Both the position numbers and the translations under genes were made by a program. The notes below the pieces were generated by a model. The model was not told where the DNA came from. It saw only the letters and a list, made by a program, of their open reading frames with translations, and did not search any database. This document shows, one piece after another, positions 26,363 to 35,285 of a stretch of DNA of 64,000 nucleotides (positions are counted from its first letter, which is position 1; each line of letters starts with the position of its first letter). Source of the DNA: Lacticaseibacillus pabuli (GTDB taxonomy: Bacteria; Bacillota; Bacilli; Lactobacillales; Lactobacillaceae); the NCBI RefSeq assembly GCF_028736235.1, contig NZ_CP117884.1:2170001-2234000 (forward strand), written 5' to 3'.

Positions 26363-26398
26363 ATAGGGACACCGCGGTTTTGGTCGCGGTGTCCCTAT
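26363..26398 (+). terminator. Hairpin terminator
   Basis: ATAGGGACACCGCG and CGCGGTGTCCCTAT form a perfect 14-bp stem around GTTTTGGT. Only ATTAAT follows, so it is a strong hairpin with a weak T-run. Confidence 0.65.
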
Positions 26399-26482
26399 AT
26401 TAATGTCTAGTAAGTAGCAAGCATTAGTTCTTTTTGATATGCTGAAACCATTACAATACATTGATACTCAGGAGGAACCAAA

Positions 26483-27028
26483 TTGAAATCAAGGTCAGTT
26501 AAGTTAACAACTGTTGGTATCATCATCATTTTATTGATAACAGTAGTAGTCGTTTCGCTTTCAAGGCAATCAAAAGATTCCTCGGTTAACCAAACAACAA
26601 CCGCATCTAGTTTGGACTCATTACCCGCTTTTGTGAAAGCCACACCCAGCATTTCTAAAGTTTCAAGCCTCGAAAACAAAACACTAGCTGATATGAAGAA
26701 GACGGCAACAAATTATGGCATTTTGCAGGCCGATTTCGATAAAATGACCGACATTCATAAAGCTAACGTCAAAGCGCTCAATCGTACCAATCTTTCAGAA
26801 AATGATTTCCATACCGCTACCGATTACGCTAATAAGCTAGATACCTATCTCAAATACTTACGCGCCTACGCCACTAAATATTCGGAACAATCAAAATTAG
26901 CGAAAAAGAACAGCGATGACTTCACCCGAAACTCAATAAACCAGAAAAATATTGATGCAAAAAACCAGTACTTGGATAACAAGCAAGACTGGCTTAGTGC
27001 GTACAGTAAGATTATGTCTGGTAACTAA
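26483..27028 (+). CDS. Exported or membrane-anchored protein, unknown
   Basis: A 181-residue protein with a basic N-terminus and one long hydrophobic segment (about 8-27), then an extracellular, Lys/Ser/Thr-rich helical domain with no cysteine. The start is TTG (26483-26485) with AGGAGG 7 nt upstream. No family is recognised. The hydrophobic segment has no clear cleavage site, so the protein may stay anchored by it. Confidence 0.7.
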   Translation: MKSRSVKLTTVGIIIILLITVVVVSLSRQSKDSSVNQTTTASSLDSLPAFVKATPSISKVSSLENKTLADMKKTATNYGILQADFDKMTDIHKANVKALNRTNLSENDFHTATDYANKLDTYLKYLRAYATKYSEQSKLAKKNSDDFTRNSINQKNIDAKNQYLDNKQDWLSAYSKIMSGN

Positions 27029-27204
27029 TCCCAACCTCCATTGCGGCTCCCTTATAGCCGTATGTCAGCGTCCATTGCTACCGCCGCTTGATGCACGTTC
27101 ACCACTTTATTAGTTAATTAGAATGCATATTTTCCACTGGTACGTCCATAACTGCTGTACAATCACTCTATACTAATTAAATCAGATAAGGATGACACTC
27201 TCTT

Positions 27205-28221
27205 ATGCGACAACGAAATTACGCGATTGATATTGCCAAAATACTCGGCTGTATATTGGTCGTTATGAACCACACGACATTGGCCCTGACCCAATTTAAG
27301 GGTCAATTTTCTTGGTCATGGGTACTCGCCGTGACAGTATTCTTCATCGTTAAAATTGGGGTACCGATGTTTATTCTCGCAACGGGTGCCCTCGTGCTCA
27401 CACGCGAAAGAACCTACAAGTACAGTTGGCGTCACGCCGGTAAGTTCGCAATTTTAGGTTTGCTTTGGAGTTACTTCTACTGGCTCATCCTCACGCCAGG
27501 TCACACTTGGTGGCGGTTTGATAAGTTCCTGCTGGCCGCGTACCAAAGCCCGACTGCTGTCCATCTGTGGTACCTCTACATGCTGGTGGCGTTCTACCTG
27601 ATGCTACCGTTCCTCAGCAAAATGATTACCCAGTTCAAGCAAACTGACTACCTCTGGTTCATGACTGGCTGGTTGTTGCTCGGATCCCTGCCGTTAACCA
27701 TTCAAAATTGCGGTGGACCAGCGCTCACCGGCTGGGCACATTTAGAGCTTTTCACCGGATTTATTGGGTTCTTCATCTGCGGTCAGTATATTCGGCAATA
27801 TGGTATTCCGCGGTGGCTCGGCTTCATCATGCTTATTCTTGGCATTGCCAGTGCAACCTTGATGACTGTGCTCTTTAGCATGCATGAGGGCGAAATATGG
27901 TTAGCACTAGACAACGTCATGACGCTGCCATCCATCCTCGCCGCGGTCGGAATGTTTGTCGTCATCTACGGTAGTTTTACAAACGTACACAGTCCCATCA
28001 TTGAGCACCTCTCAAAACTCACATTTGGGGTTTACCTAGTCCACCTCGCCTTAGTCAAACCAGTTGAGCACATTCCCGCCATTGCAAGCGCGATTCAATC
28101 AGCACAGGGTATTCGTCTGTTAGGAATCCAGATGGGCATGGATGTGATCATTTTCGCAGGTGCACTTCTTATCAGTCAGATGATGTACTTGATTCCAGGC
28201 GTGAAAAAATTAATCAGCTAA
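27205..28221 (+). CDS. Acyltransferase 3 family membrane protein
   Basis: Integral membrane O-acyltransferase-like protein of 338 residues with about ten hydrophobic segments. The N-terminus (RNYAIDIAKILGCILVVMNH) carries the conserved residues of the family, including the active-site histidine after VVM; HLWYLYMLVAFY and FGVYLVHLALVKP follow. Homologues acetylate or succinylate exopolysaccharide, peptidoglycan or teichoic acid. There is no extracellular SGNH domain as in OatA, so the acceptor cannot be told. Single gene with a terminator. Confidence 0.85.
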   Translation: MRQRNYAIDIAKILGCILVVMNHTTLALTQFKGQFSWSWVLAVTVFFIVKIGVPMFILATGALVLTRERTYKYSWRHAGKFAILGLLWSYFYWLILTPGHTWWRFDKFLLAAYQSPTAVHLWYLYMLVAFYLMLPFLSKMITQFKQTDYLWFMTGWLLLGSLPLTIQNCGGPALTGWAHLELFTGFIGFFICGQYIRQYGIPRWLGFIMLILGIASATLMTVLFSMHEGEIWLALDNVMTLPSILAAVGMFVVIYGSFTNVHSPIIEHLSKLTFGVYLVHLALVKPVEHIPAIASAIQSAQGIRLLGIQMGMDVIIFAGALLISQMMYLIPGVKKLIS

Positions 28222-28230
28222 CTTGCCTAA

Positions 28231-28255
28231 CATCGTCATTCGTGACGGCGTTTTT
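28231..28255 (+). terminator. Acyltransferase gene terminator
   Basis: A short stem CGTCA-TTCG-TGACG (28234-28247) followed by GCGTTTTTA. Confidence 0.7.
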
Positions 28256-28273
28256 ACTATTTTCCGAAAACAC

Positions 28274-28300
28274 AAAAAGACCATCACATCTCTGTGATGG
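28274..28300 (-). terminator. tRNA-Thr terminator
   Basis: On the minus strand CCATCAC-AGAGAT-GTGATGG is followed by TCTTTTTGTG, just downstream of the tRNA. Confidence 0.8.
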
Positions 28301-28310
28301 CTCACTTTTC

Positions 28311-28383
28311 TGCCGTCTGCCGGATTCGAACCGGCGACCTCATCCTTACCATGGATGCGCTCTACCTACTGAGCTAAGACGGC
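28311..28383 (-). tRNA. tRNA-Thr (anticodon GGT)
   Basis: A 73-nt cloverleaf on the minus strand. The acceptor stem is GCCGTCT/AGACGGC with discriminator A, the D arm is AGCTCAGTAGGTAGAGC, the anticodon stem is CATCC/GGATG with loop ATGGTAA (anticodon GGT, reading ACC and ACT), and the T arm is CGCCGG-TTCGAAT-CCGGC. The terminal CCA is not encoded. Confidence 0.97.
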
Positions 28384-28515
28384 ATGTATCGGTTAGTTGC
28401 TGAAAAACAACTGCCTAGATAATATACAATGAATTCGTAAATCGTGCAATACCTTTTGTGCAATTTGTGGCAAAAAGATTGGCGTGACCTTTTGCGTCAC
28501 GCCATCTAATTCGCA

Positions 28516-29439
28516 TTATCCATTGACCTGTGCCTGTCCTGATGCATCTGCGACGGGTTTGTTGTGCGCAGTATCAAGTGCTTCATCACGAATCTGCCGA
28601 ATTTCTCTGGAAATCGTGTCCGTTAACACGAAATCAGCCAAAGCAATCAATTCTTTCATTTCTTCCAACCCAGCAGCCAGTTCTTCCGAAGACCGGTTTT
28701 CCCGAATCTTCAGCTCAGCGGCGCGAACCTGGATCTTTAATTGATCTGTGTCTGCACCACCAAGGCCATCCAACCCCTCCAAAGCAGCCAATACCTCATG
28801 AGCTAAGTCAAAAGAATCATGGCTCATCGCCAAAACGAGTGCCTGTAATAATGTTTCTGCTTGTGATGGTACCGTTCGCCGCATCAAGCGCCGGTCCTTG
28901 GGCTGTGCCTGCGCCATCTGCGGTAGCAACTTTCGTACGTCCGCAACAGTCAGGATTGAGGCCAAAGCCCGCTGAGCCAGCACAAACTCAAAATGCATCC
29001 AGTGTTTTCGCGCCAACAAGTAGGACATCACGGACAAACGTTCTTCGCGTCGCTGTGAATCGACTTTGCTGTCCGCTAAAATCACCGCAATCAAACGCAT
29101 CTGGGGATTGCCCGTCGCTGCATAGGCAATCCGGCAACGCATCGCCAGCAGGTTAACCATCTCTCCGCCGTCTGGTTTTAGCTGCTGATCCGCAATGTAA
29201 CTCGCGAGAGGCGCCAACCCTGGCATCTCGCTCTTGGTATTCAATTGCTCGTACTCATGTATCGTCGCGGGCATTTCGTCTAAGGCTTGAAACATCTTGG
29301 TCGCTGTCAGCGCATCCTCGTGCATTTCAAACCGCTGAATGCTCATGAGTGAAACGCCAGGACCGGTAATATCGCCCTGTGTCAGGCCAAAACTGTGGCG
29401 CAGCGCTGCGAAGGTCGCCCCATACCTGTACCTACTCAT
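28516..29439 (-). CDS. Rgg/MutR-family regulator, second of a pair
   Basis: A 307-residue protein with a short N-terminal helix-turn-helix (about 8-60; YGATFAALRHSFGLTQGDI) and a long all-helical TPR-like C-terminal domain as in peptide-responsive Rgg regulators. Its ATG overlaps the end of the upstream regulator gene by 8 nt, so the two are translationally coupled. The HTH is more divergent than that of its partner. Ala-rich helices dominate the C-terminus. The target and any inducing peptide are unknown. Confidence 0.65.
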   Translation of the reverse strand: MSRYRYGATFAALRHSFGLTQGDITGPGVSLMSIQRFEMHEDALTATKMFQALDEMPATIHEYEQLNTKSEMPGLAPLASYIADQQLKPDGGEMVNLLAMRCRIAYAATGNPQMRLIAVILADSKVDSQRREERLSVMSYLLARKHWMHFEFVLAQRALASILTVADVRKLLPQMAQAQPKDRRLMRRTVPSQAETLLQALVLAMSHDSFDLAHEVLAALEGLDGLGGADTDQLKIQVRAAELKIRENRSSEELAAGLEEMKELIALADFVLTDTISREIRQIRDEALDTAHNKPVADASGQAQVNG

Positions 29440-30292
29440 TTAGTTCGCCTCCCAGTTCTGACCACACGACCTGATAGTGCTGCTCGAAACGATTCAGTTC
29501 CCAGCCATCGCCGAGCACCTTGAGCGTGGCAAGAACGCCATCGCGAACGCCCTTTGCCGCCTCGACATCACCGCGTGCCAAATACAGTTCGGACTCTAGG
29601 ACCCGCAGCGCAACGCGCTCGTATACATCAGTCGACATAATGCGTTCTGCCAGATTGTGCATGATAATCTCTGCCTTTTGACAATTCTTCATGTAAATTT
29701 CGGCTTCTGCTAGGGCCCATAGTGCTCCAGTTGTGGTTGCGGGGCGCATGTACGTCAGCACCGTCCATTCATTTGCCGATGCCAGCCGCTGCGTTGCCAC
29801 CCGCCGGATTGTGTTTGGCAAGAGATGCGCAGCGTAGAAAATGACGATATTGACGAACTCGCCATAGTGCTTGCTCAGTGTGATGACACGAGTCAACACC
29901 TGCACTTCTTGTTTAGTGAGCAGCTTTCGTCGCTTGGCTGGGGTAACAGCCGCAAGCCGTCCAATCAAACGCGTCACATTGCGCCACCGTTCCGGTGCAT
30001 TCTGACCATCGGGGGGTGTTTTGATTTCGCCACGTTGGTACGCATCCAGCTCGTAACACCAGCGCTCAATCCAATTGCCGTTCTCGATTTCAGGCTGGGC
30101 GAGGTATTCCTCCACGCCGACATTTAGGTTGTTCAGCGCACAGTTGAGCTTACGAAAACTAATGCCAGATTCACCACGCTCAAACTGTGATAACAAGTTA
30201 ACACTGGCTTCACGGTTACCTGCTCGGGTGAGTGTGAAATCCTTATCTCCGCGAATTTTATGAAATGCGGTTCCTAACTGCATGGCATTCAT
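29432..30292 (-). CDS. Rgg/MutR-family regulator, first of a pair
   Basis: Transcription factor of 286 residues. The N-terminal XRE helix-turn-helix (about 1-60; EASVNLLSQFERGESGISF) is followed by a helical repeat domain, the typical Rgg/GadR/MutR layout. The start is chosen at the second of two adjacent ATG codons (30290-30292), 8 nt from GGAGG; the first (30293-30295) is 5 nt away. The open frame extends further upstream but without a ribosome site. It is co-transcribed and coupled with 28516-29439. Rgg proteins usually respond to short secreted peptides. Confidence 0.75.
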   Translation of the reverse strand: MNAMQLGTAFHKIRGDKDFTLTRAGNREASVNLLSQFERGESGISFRKLNCALNNLNVGVEEYLAQPEIENGNWIERWCYELDAYQRGEIKTPPDGQNAPERWRNVTRLIGRLAAVTPAKRRKLLTKQEVQVLTRVITLSKHYGEFVNIVIFYAAHLLPNTIRRVATQRLASANEWTVLTYMRPATTTGALWALAEAEIYMKNCQKAEIIMHNLAERIMSTDVYERVALRVLESELYLARGDVEAAKGVRDGVLATLKVLGDGWELNRFEQHYQVVWSELGGELNE

Positions 30293-30385
30293 CATACTCA
30301 CCTCCATGAACCCAGTATAAAGGGTGACGCAGATAATTTGAGTGCAAGATTTAATAACCATTTTTCGTTTTTTAGATGAATGCAT

Positions 30386-30739
30386 TCCTTATCTGTTAAT
30401 AACAACGCCTTTTATGGTTTAGTTGGTTAAGTGCTCATTACACTTTCGGATTAGGATTCGTTCTAAATTGGTATATATCTTTTGAAAAATCAGTGTCTTA
30501 TTCAACGGTAACGAATTTAGCATCTTGTAATACAGGACAACACCAAAAACAACGCCGTCACATTGGACGCCGTCGCATGGGAGGAGAAAAATTTGAAGTT
30601 AAAAGAAGAAGATGAGATTACGACTCGCCGTGCCGCATCTCTATGTTGATTACAATACTAGAGGCATGTGAAGCGTTCAGGGCGAATGTATGAATCTTCT
30701 AAGAACAGTTGTGAAGATTTATGACTTTCTTCTATATAA
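30386..30739. other. Gap with a possible tiny ORF
   Basis: AT-rich sequence. The only coding hint is GGGAGGAG followed by TTG at 30593, which would give an 18-residue peptide (MKLKEEDEITTRRAASLC) ending at 30649. It is charged, not hydrophobic, so it does not look like a typical Rgg pheromone. An imperfect dyad ACGCCGTC...GACGCCGTC precedes it. I would not annotate the peptide without expression data. Confidence 0.25.
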
Positions 30740-31390
30740 CTACCGTTCTCCGCGAACTTCAGCGGAGAACTGATCAAGAAAGCCGCGCATGTAGGTTGTT
30801 CGTTCCGTGGCCGTTTTCTTAGCAGCTGGCGTATTCATCTTATCGGCGAGCAATAGCAGTTTCTCGTAGAAGTGGTTAATCGTGTCGCTACCTTGACGAT
30901 AGTTTGCACCAGTCAGCTCGCTCCGCGGCCCTTGCTTGCTGTACAATGGCCGATTTTTGGCGCCACCATAAGTAAAAGCTCGGGCGATGCCAATGGCGCC
31001 AATCGCATCGAGGCGGTCAGCGTCTTGGACAAGTTGACCTTCCAAGCTCAGCTGCACATCTGGATGATCGAGGCTGTAATGGTAGGACATGGTATCAATG
31101 GCGAGCATGATAGCTTGAATGCGCGTTTCGTCAATGCCGACACGATTGAGTTCATTAACGACTCGCTGCCGTGCTGCTGGCACATCATCAAACAGCTTAT
31201 CATCATAGCAATCATGCAATAAAGCCGCAGCACGGACAGTTAACTCATCAGCATCAGGTGTCTCCGCAAGCATATGTTGGGCATTCGCCTCGACGCGTTC
31301 AACGTGATCCATGCCGTGACCGCTGCCGTCGCTACCAAGTAGTTGATCTGCGAAAGCATGTAATGCCTTCATTGTGTCATCAATCGTCAT
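30740..31390 (-). CDS. HD-domain phosphohydrolase (YedJ/YpgQ-like)
   Basis: Metal-dependent phosphohydrolase of 216 residues. HD motifs: GHGMDHVERV at about 24-33, LLHDCYDDK (the HD pair) at about 57-65, and QDADRLDAIGAIGIAR at about 122-137. Homologues hydrolyse nucleotides or pyrophosphate in metal-dependent fashion; the substrate here is unknown. GGAGG precedes the ATG. It is divergent from the MarR gene, with about 120 bp between them. Confidence 0.85.
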   Translation of the reverse strand: MTIDDTMKALHAFADQLLGSDGSGHGMDHVERVEANAQHMLAETPDADELTVRAAALLHDCYDDKLFDDVPAARQRVVNELNRVGIDETRIQAIMLAIDTMSYHYSLDHPDVQLSLEGQLVQDADRLDAIGAIGIARAFTYGGAKNRPLYSKQGPRSELTGANYRQGSDTINHFYEKLLLLADKMNTPAAKKTATERTTYMRGFLDQFSAEVRGER

Positions 31391-31513
31391 TGTGTCATCC
31401 TCCTAAAACTCGTTGCCTTCAGCTTACCGCCAGAGCGACAGTGCGACAAGCAAGTTTGCGGCAGGAGGGGATGCAGGTTAGACTAATAGAAGCAAGTCAT
31501 CGGAGGAATGTAT

Positions 31514-31933
31514 ATGAAGAAGTCGGTCATCCGCGCACATTCAAGTGCCATGCGGTTCGAACAAGCAATTGCCCCAGACTTAAATCTGCCGCTTTCGAAA
31601 CATCAGCTCGATATTTTGTTTACAGTCGCAGCCAGTGAGAAAACCCTGCACCCAAGTGAATTAGCGGCTCAGCTCGGTCGAACTCGACCGCATGTCGCCA
31701 AACAGTTGGCAGTGCTTCTTAAACACGATTATCTGGTTAAAATTCCAGATAAGCATGACGGCCGCCGCTTCACGGTCACACTGTCAACAAGCGGCAAGTC
31801 AATTGTCACCGGCGGCGTTGCCGAGCAATACTACGGTCCAATCATGCGAGCAAGCGACAAGATGGGGAAGAAGCGTTTTAATAAATTTGTGCGGATGCTT
31901 GAGGAGTTCACTGAAGCAGTGAAAGACGAATAA
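31514..31933 (+). CDS. MarR-like winged-helix regulator
   Basis: A 139-residue transcription factor. The winged helix covers about 25-95: LPLSKHQLDILFTVAASE, then the recognition region LGRTRPHVAKQLAVLLKHDYL and the DKHDGRRFTVTLS wing. The second of two in-frame ATG codons (31514) is chosen, 7 nt from GGAGG; the first (31508) is too close. It is divergent from the HD phosphohydrolase, which may be its target, but no clear operator is visible. Confidence 0.8.
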   Translation: MKKSVIRAHSSAMRFEQAIAPDLNLPLSKHQLDILFTVAASEKTLHPSELAAQLGRTRPHVAKQLAVLLKHDYLVKIPDKHDGRRFTVTLSTSGKSIVTGGVAEQYYGPIMRASDKMGKKRFNKFVRMLEEFTEAVKDE

Positions 31934-32247
31934 TTGTCAAAATTTTTTTTGGTAACTCCTGCTTAGGTCGAATTTTTATGGCATAAATCCGACTGTTCTT
32001 CTTAAATATTCACTAATCTTTCATGAACGAACGCACGAACGAAGCCGTTTTGCTGCCAATTTTTCGACAAAGTTGCAAAACTCTTGTAACATTCATGGAA
32101 TATTAAGTCGTTCTAAATTTTAGACAATCCTTAACAAACGTTGCGGCATCAAGGATTGCCTATACATTGCCGATTTAAAGGCGTTACCTGTTTCTTTACT
32201 TTAATTACACTTTACGGACTACACTTTCTTTTACAGGACCCACCGCC

Positions 32248-32521
32248 TATAATAGTAGTTATTCAGAGGTTACGGATAGATGCATCGGCATCATTGCTAT
32301 GGGAGCAAGTCGACCAGGGATTTCGACTTGTTAGTGATGGTTCTCGCCACCTGTCGCCGATGCGGTGGCGGTGTCTTATTCGGCTTTTGAACTATGGCAA
32401 TTATTCTTGGCGGGGGAAGCGGTTCACGTTAGGCTGAACTGTTCGTCGGGCGCTGATCGCTGTATATTCATATCGTTGGTTACTTTCAATCAAACAATTA
32501 TTTCGAGGAGTGAATCTTCTA
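32248..32521 (+). promoter_or_regulatory. Promoter -10 and long structured leader of S-layer gene 1
   Basis: TATAAT at 32248-32253 would give a leader of about 260 nt. It contains CAAGTCGA/TCGACTTG (32306-32313, 32323-32330) and CGCCACC/GGTGGCG (32345-32351, 32364-32370). The loop of the latter holds GCCGATGC (32356-32363), complementary to GCATCGGC at 32282-32289. GAGGAG lies 11 nt before the start. Long stable leaders are typical of S-layer genes. The part 31934-32247 carries only an inverted repeat (CAATCCTT/AAGGATTG, 32125-32158). Confidence 0.55.
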
Positions 32522-33724
32522 ATGAAGAATTACAAACACGTATCAAAGAATATTAATGGCATGAAGCTTGCCGCAGTTGCATCTGCAGCTGTTATGCTTG
32601 CCCCAGTTGCTATGACATCTGTATCCAGCTTTGCTGCTGGTTACACTTCTGACTACACCAACTACCCAGTATTCCAGCTTGTTCCTTACCAGACAGCTTT
32701 GAATGCTGGTACTAACGGTCAGATTGGCGACCCATACATTGGCTTCAACACCAGTGACGTTACTTCTGCTATTGCCGCTGTTGATGCTATCAACACCGGT
32801 GCTGACCAGGGTAACTACATCGACCAGACTTCTACTCTTAAGAAGGCTTCCGATGTAACAACACAGGCTGCTTCCGACCTTGTTGCTGGTCTTAAGAACG
32901 GTAAGGCTGACTCATGGTATGCTCAACTCACAGCTGCTAACAAGAAGGCTGCTGATGTTAACATTGCAACGATTTCTTCCAAGAAGAGTGCCATTGACAC
33001 GCAGGTTTCCAAGGCTTACAACGCTCTCTGGGGCGCTGCTACCGCTGCTGACAGTGCTGTAACTGCTGACAATGCTAACCCTACACAGACGAACGATGCT
33101 CTTGTTCAGACAACTGCAGCTAACTACGCTTCAGCTGTAACAACATTCAAGAATGCTATCCAGAACTACACATCCTTGACAACTGCTGTTACTAACTACA
33201 GCAACGCTATTGCTCGTAAGACCAACAACGGTGCTGTTCAGGAAGCTGCTCAGAACGCTGCTGTTGCTATTTCCAAGCTCCCAGCTGCTGACCAGCCTGC
33301 TGCTAAGGCATCATTCCTTAAGATTCAGGGCGACTACATCACAGCTACAACAAACAACAACGCCAACTTCGGTGGTGCTGCTGCTGTTAAGGCTATGGAT
33401 GCCGCTGCTGCTACTGCTGTTAAGGCTTTGAACGACCTTGCAGACTCCAACTACGACAAGTCTACTTCCAAGCAGGTTGGTGTAGCTAAGGTTAACTACA
33501 ACCCTAACTACGGTATCCAGATTTGGACCAAGGACGGCAAGCCTGTTCGTTACAACAGTGTTGAAGCTGCTGCTACTGGTCACAAGAATGGTGACGCTAA
33601 GAAGCTTCCTGGTGGCAAGAGCTACAAGGTCTTCAACGCTACCTACACCGCTAATGGTACTACCTACTACAACCTTGGTGGCGACCAGTACATTGATGCT
33701 GCATACGTTACTGTTACTAAGTAA
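32522..33724 (+). CDS. S-layer-type protein 1 with SLAP domain
   Basis: Secreted surface protein of 400 residues. The signal peptide (1 to about 38) reads MKNYKHV, then MKLAAVASAAVMLAPVAM. The mature part is Ala/Thr/Asn/Ser-rich and lacks cysteine, as in S-layer subunits. The C-terminal SLAP domain (about 315-400; YGIQIWTKDGKPVRY, KKLPGG, TTYYNLGGDQYIDAAYV) attaches to wall polymers non-covalently. Codon use is strongly biased (AAC, AAG, GCT, CTT), indicating high expression. Its paralogue 36763-37998 faces it from the other side of a glycosylation-type gene pair. It may be the main S-layer subunit; I cannot prove lattice formation. Confidence 0.85.
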   Translation: MKNYKHVSKNINGMKLAAVASAAVMLAPVAMTSVSSFAAGYTSDYTNYPVFQLVPYQTALNAGTNGQIGDPYIGFNTSDVTSAIAAVDAINTGADQGNYIDQTSTLKKASDVTTQAASDLVAGLKNGKADSWYAQLTAANKKAADVNIATISSKKSAIDTQVSKAYNALWGAATAADSAVTADNANPTQTNDALVQTTAANYASAVTTFKNAIQNYTSLTTAVTNYSNAIARKTNNGAVQEAAQNAAVAISKLPAADQPAAKASFLKIQGDYITATTNNNANFGGAAAVKAMDAAAATAVKALNDLADSNYDKSTSKQVGVAKVNYNPNYGIQIWTKDGKPVRYNSVEAAATGHKNGDAKKLPGGKSYKVFNATYTANGTTYYNLGGDQYIDAAYVTVTK

Positions 33725-33747
33725 TTAAACAGCTTGATGTTTGGAAT

Positions 33748-33781
33748 AAAAGAGTCCGACATTGTCGGGCTCTTTTATTTT
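33748..33781 (+). terminator. S-layer gene 1 terminator
   Basis: AGAGTCCGAC-ATT-GTCGGGCTCT (33751-33773) followed by TTTATTTT. Confidence 0.85.
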
Positions 33782-33816
33782 GGCCGCAACTAGTTAACAA
33801 TTCACAAGGAGCGCAC

Positions 33817-35241
33817 ATGAAAAGGAAAATCAATTTAGTAATCCCCATCGTATTACTAATAGCAGCTGTCCTGCTTACAATTGAGCTTACGCTACCCAAC
33901 ATTGCCAATCCAGTATTCTCTACCCTAGGTTGGATTCTAACCGTTTGGGTTTATGCTCAGTCTTTCTACTTTATTTTCTTTAGTTTATTTGGCTATGCAC
34001 CTGCAAAACGAAACTATAAAATCATTCCTGATCAAACAAAATTTCTCATTATGGTGCCTGCCCATAACGAACAAGCAGTTATTGAGACAACGATTGAGAA
34101 CTTGAACGCCATTAACTATGATAAAAATCTCTATGACATATATATAGTTTGTGACAACTGTAGCGATGACACCATCAAAATTGTCGCTGCAACTGGCACT
34201 AAGTACATTGATACCAGTCTTGGCGAATTCGAACGCAAATCTGTTGGTAAGCCTGGTGGCCTGCAATACGCTATTGATAAACTCGAGAGCGAAGGTAAAT
34301 TTTCAACATATGACTTAACCGTTATTCTAGATGCAGATAACCTTGTCGATAGAAATTTCCTTCAAGAGCTTAATTCCCAATACATTGGTAAGGACCATCC
34401 TGAAGCAATTCAGGCATATCTGGACAGTAAAAACGTTGATACTTTCCTTGCCCTAGGTTACGCGCAATCTTATTGGACCATGAACCGCTTCTTCCAGTTA
34501 GCTAAATACCGTCTTCATCTTCCAAACAGTATCGGTGGTACTGGTTATGCCGTACAAAATAAATGGTTGCAAAACAATGGCTCTTTTGTTTCAGAAAGTC
34601 TCACGGAAGATCTGGAAATGGAAATTAGAATCGTTGAATCTGGTGGTAGAGTTTTGTGGAATCACTTCACCCGTATCTACGATGAGAAACCTGTCAAACT
34701 CAAGGCCAGTCTGGTTCAACGTACTCGGTGGTCTAAAGGGCATTGGTACGTTGCCTTCCATAATTTTGGACGCCTCTGGAAGCTATTTTTGCCGTCTTTC
34801 AACTGGAAATACATGGATCAATTAAGTTACTTGTTCTCGATGCGTCAAAACTTTCTTTTCATCTACCTGTTTATCGCTGCAATCATTAATTTAGCGCGCG
34901 GCATTATTCAGGCTCAACCGATTTCCATGCTGATAGGCTATGTTTTCCAGCCAATTAGTAGCAGTATTGTTCCAAGTACAACCCTCAACCTCATCATCTT
35001 GCTTTATGGTTTCATCCCGTATATTGCCGGCTACCTGATGGATTCTCGTCGTTCAGCTAACCCATTTGCTGTTTTAAAATCAGTTGCAGCGATTATTTGG
35101 TTCTCCATCACCTATGTCATCTCTCAGATTGCTGGATTCTTCACTTTCCAGAATCAGTCTGTTTGGAGCCATACCCAGCACTCCATCAATACAATTTCCA
35201 AGCGTAAAAAAGCTGATGCGGCGGATATACCTGAACCCTAA
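33817..35241 (+). CDS. Membrane glycosyltransferase, GT2 (processive type)
   Basis: A 474-residue glycosyltransferase: two N-terminal membrane segments (about 6-26 and 36-60), a cytoplasmic GT2 catalytic domain and three or four C-terminal membrane segments (about 340-450). The motifs match cellulose/hyaluronan/PgaC-type synthases: VPAHNEQ, CDNCSDDT, the DxD-like ILDADN, SLTEDLEMEIR and the processivity motif QRTRW. It probably makes or extends a cell-surface polysaccharide. It is followed at 45 nt by the UDP-GlcNAc 2-epimerase, and both lie inside the segment bounded by the two S-layer genes. GGAG precedes the ATG. Confidence 0.88.
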   Translation: MKRKINLVIPIVLLIAAVLLTIELTLPNIANPVFSTLGWILTVWVYAQSFYFIFFSLFGYAPAKRNYKIIPDQTKFLIMVPAHNEQAVIETTIENLNAINYDKNLYDIYIVCDNCSDDTIKIVAATGTKYIDTSLGEFERKSVGKPGGLQYAIDKLESEGKFSTYDLTVILDADNLVDRNFLQELNSQYIGKDHPEAIQAYLDSKNVDTFLALGYAQSYWTMNRFFQLAKYRLHLPNSIGGTGYAVQNKWLQNNGSFVSESLTEDLEMEIRIVESGGRVLWNHFTRIYDEKPVKLKASLVQRTRWSKGHWYVAFHNFGRLWKLFLPSFNWKYMDQLSYLFSMRQNFLFIYLFIAAIINLARGIIQAQPISMLIGYVFQPISSSIVPSTTLNLIILLYGFIPYIAGYLMDSRRSANPFAVLKSVAAIIWFSITYVISQIAGFFTFQNQSVWSHTQHSINTISKRKKADAADIPEP

Positions 35242-35285
35242 CAATTCATAATATTCATTTTAGGTAATATGAGGAGTAATACAAA

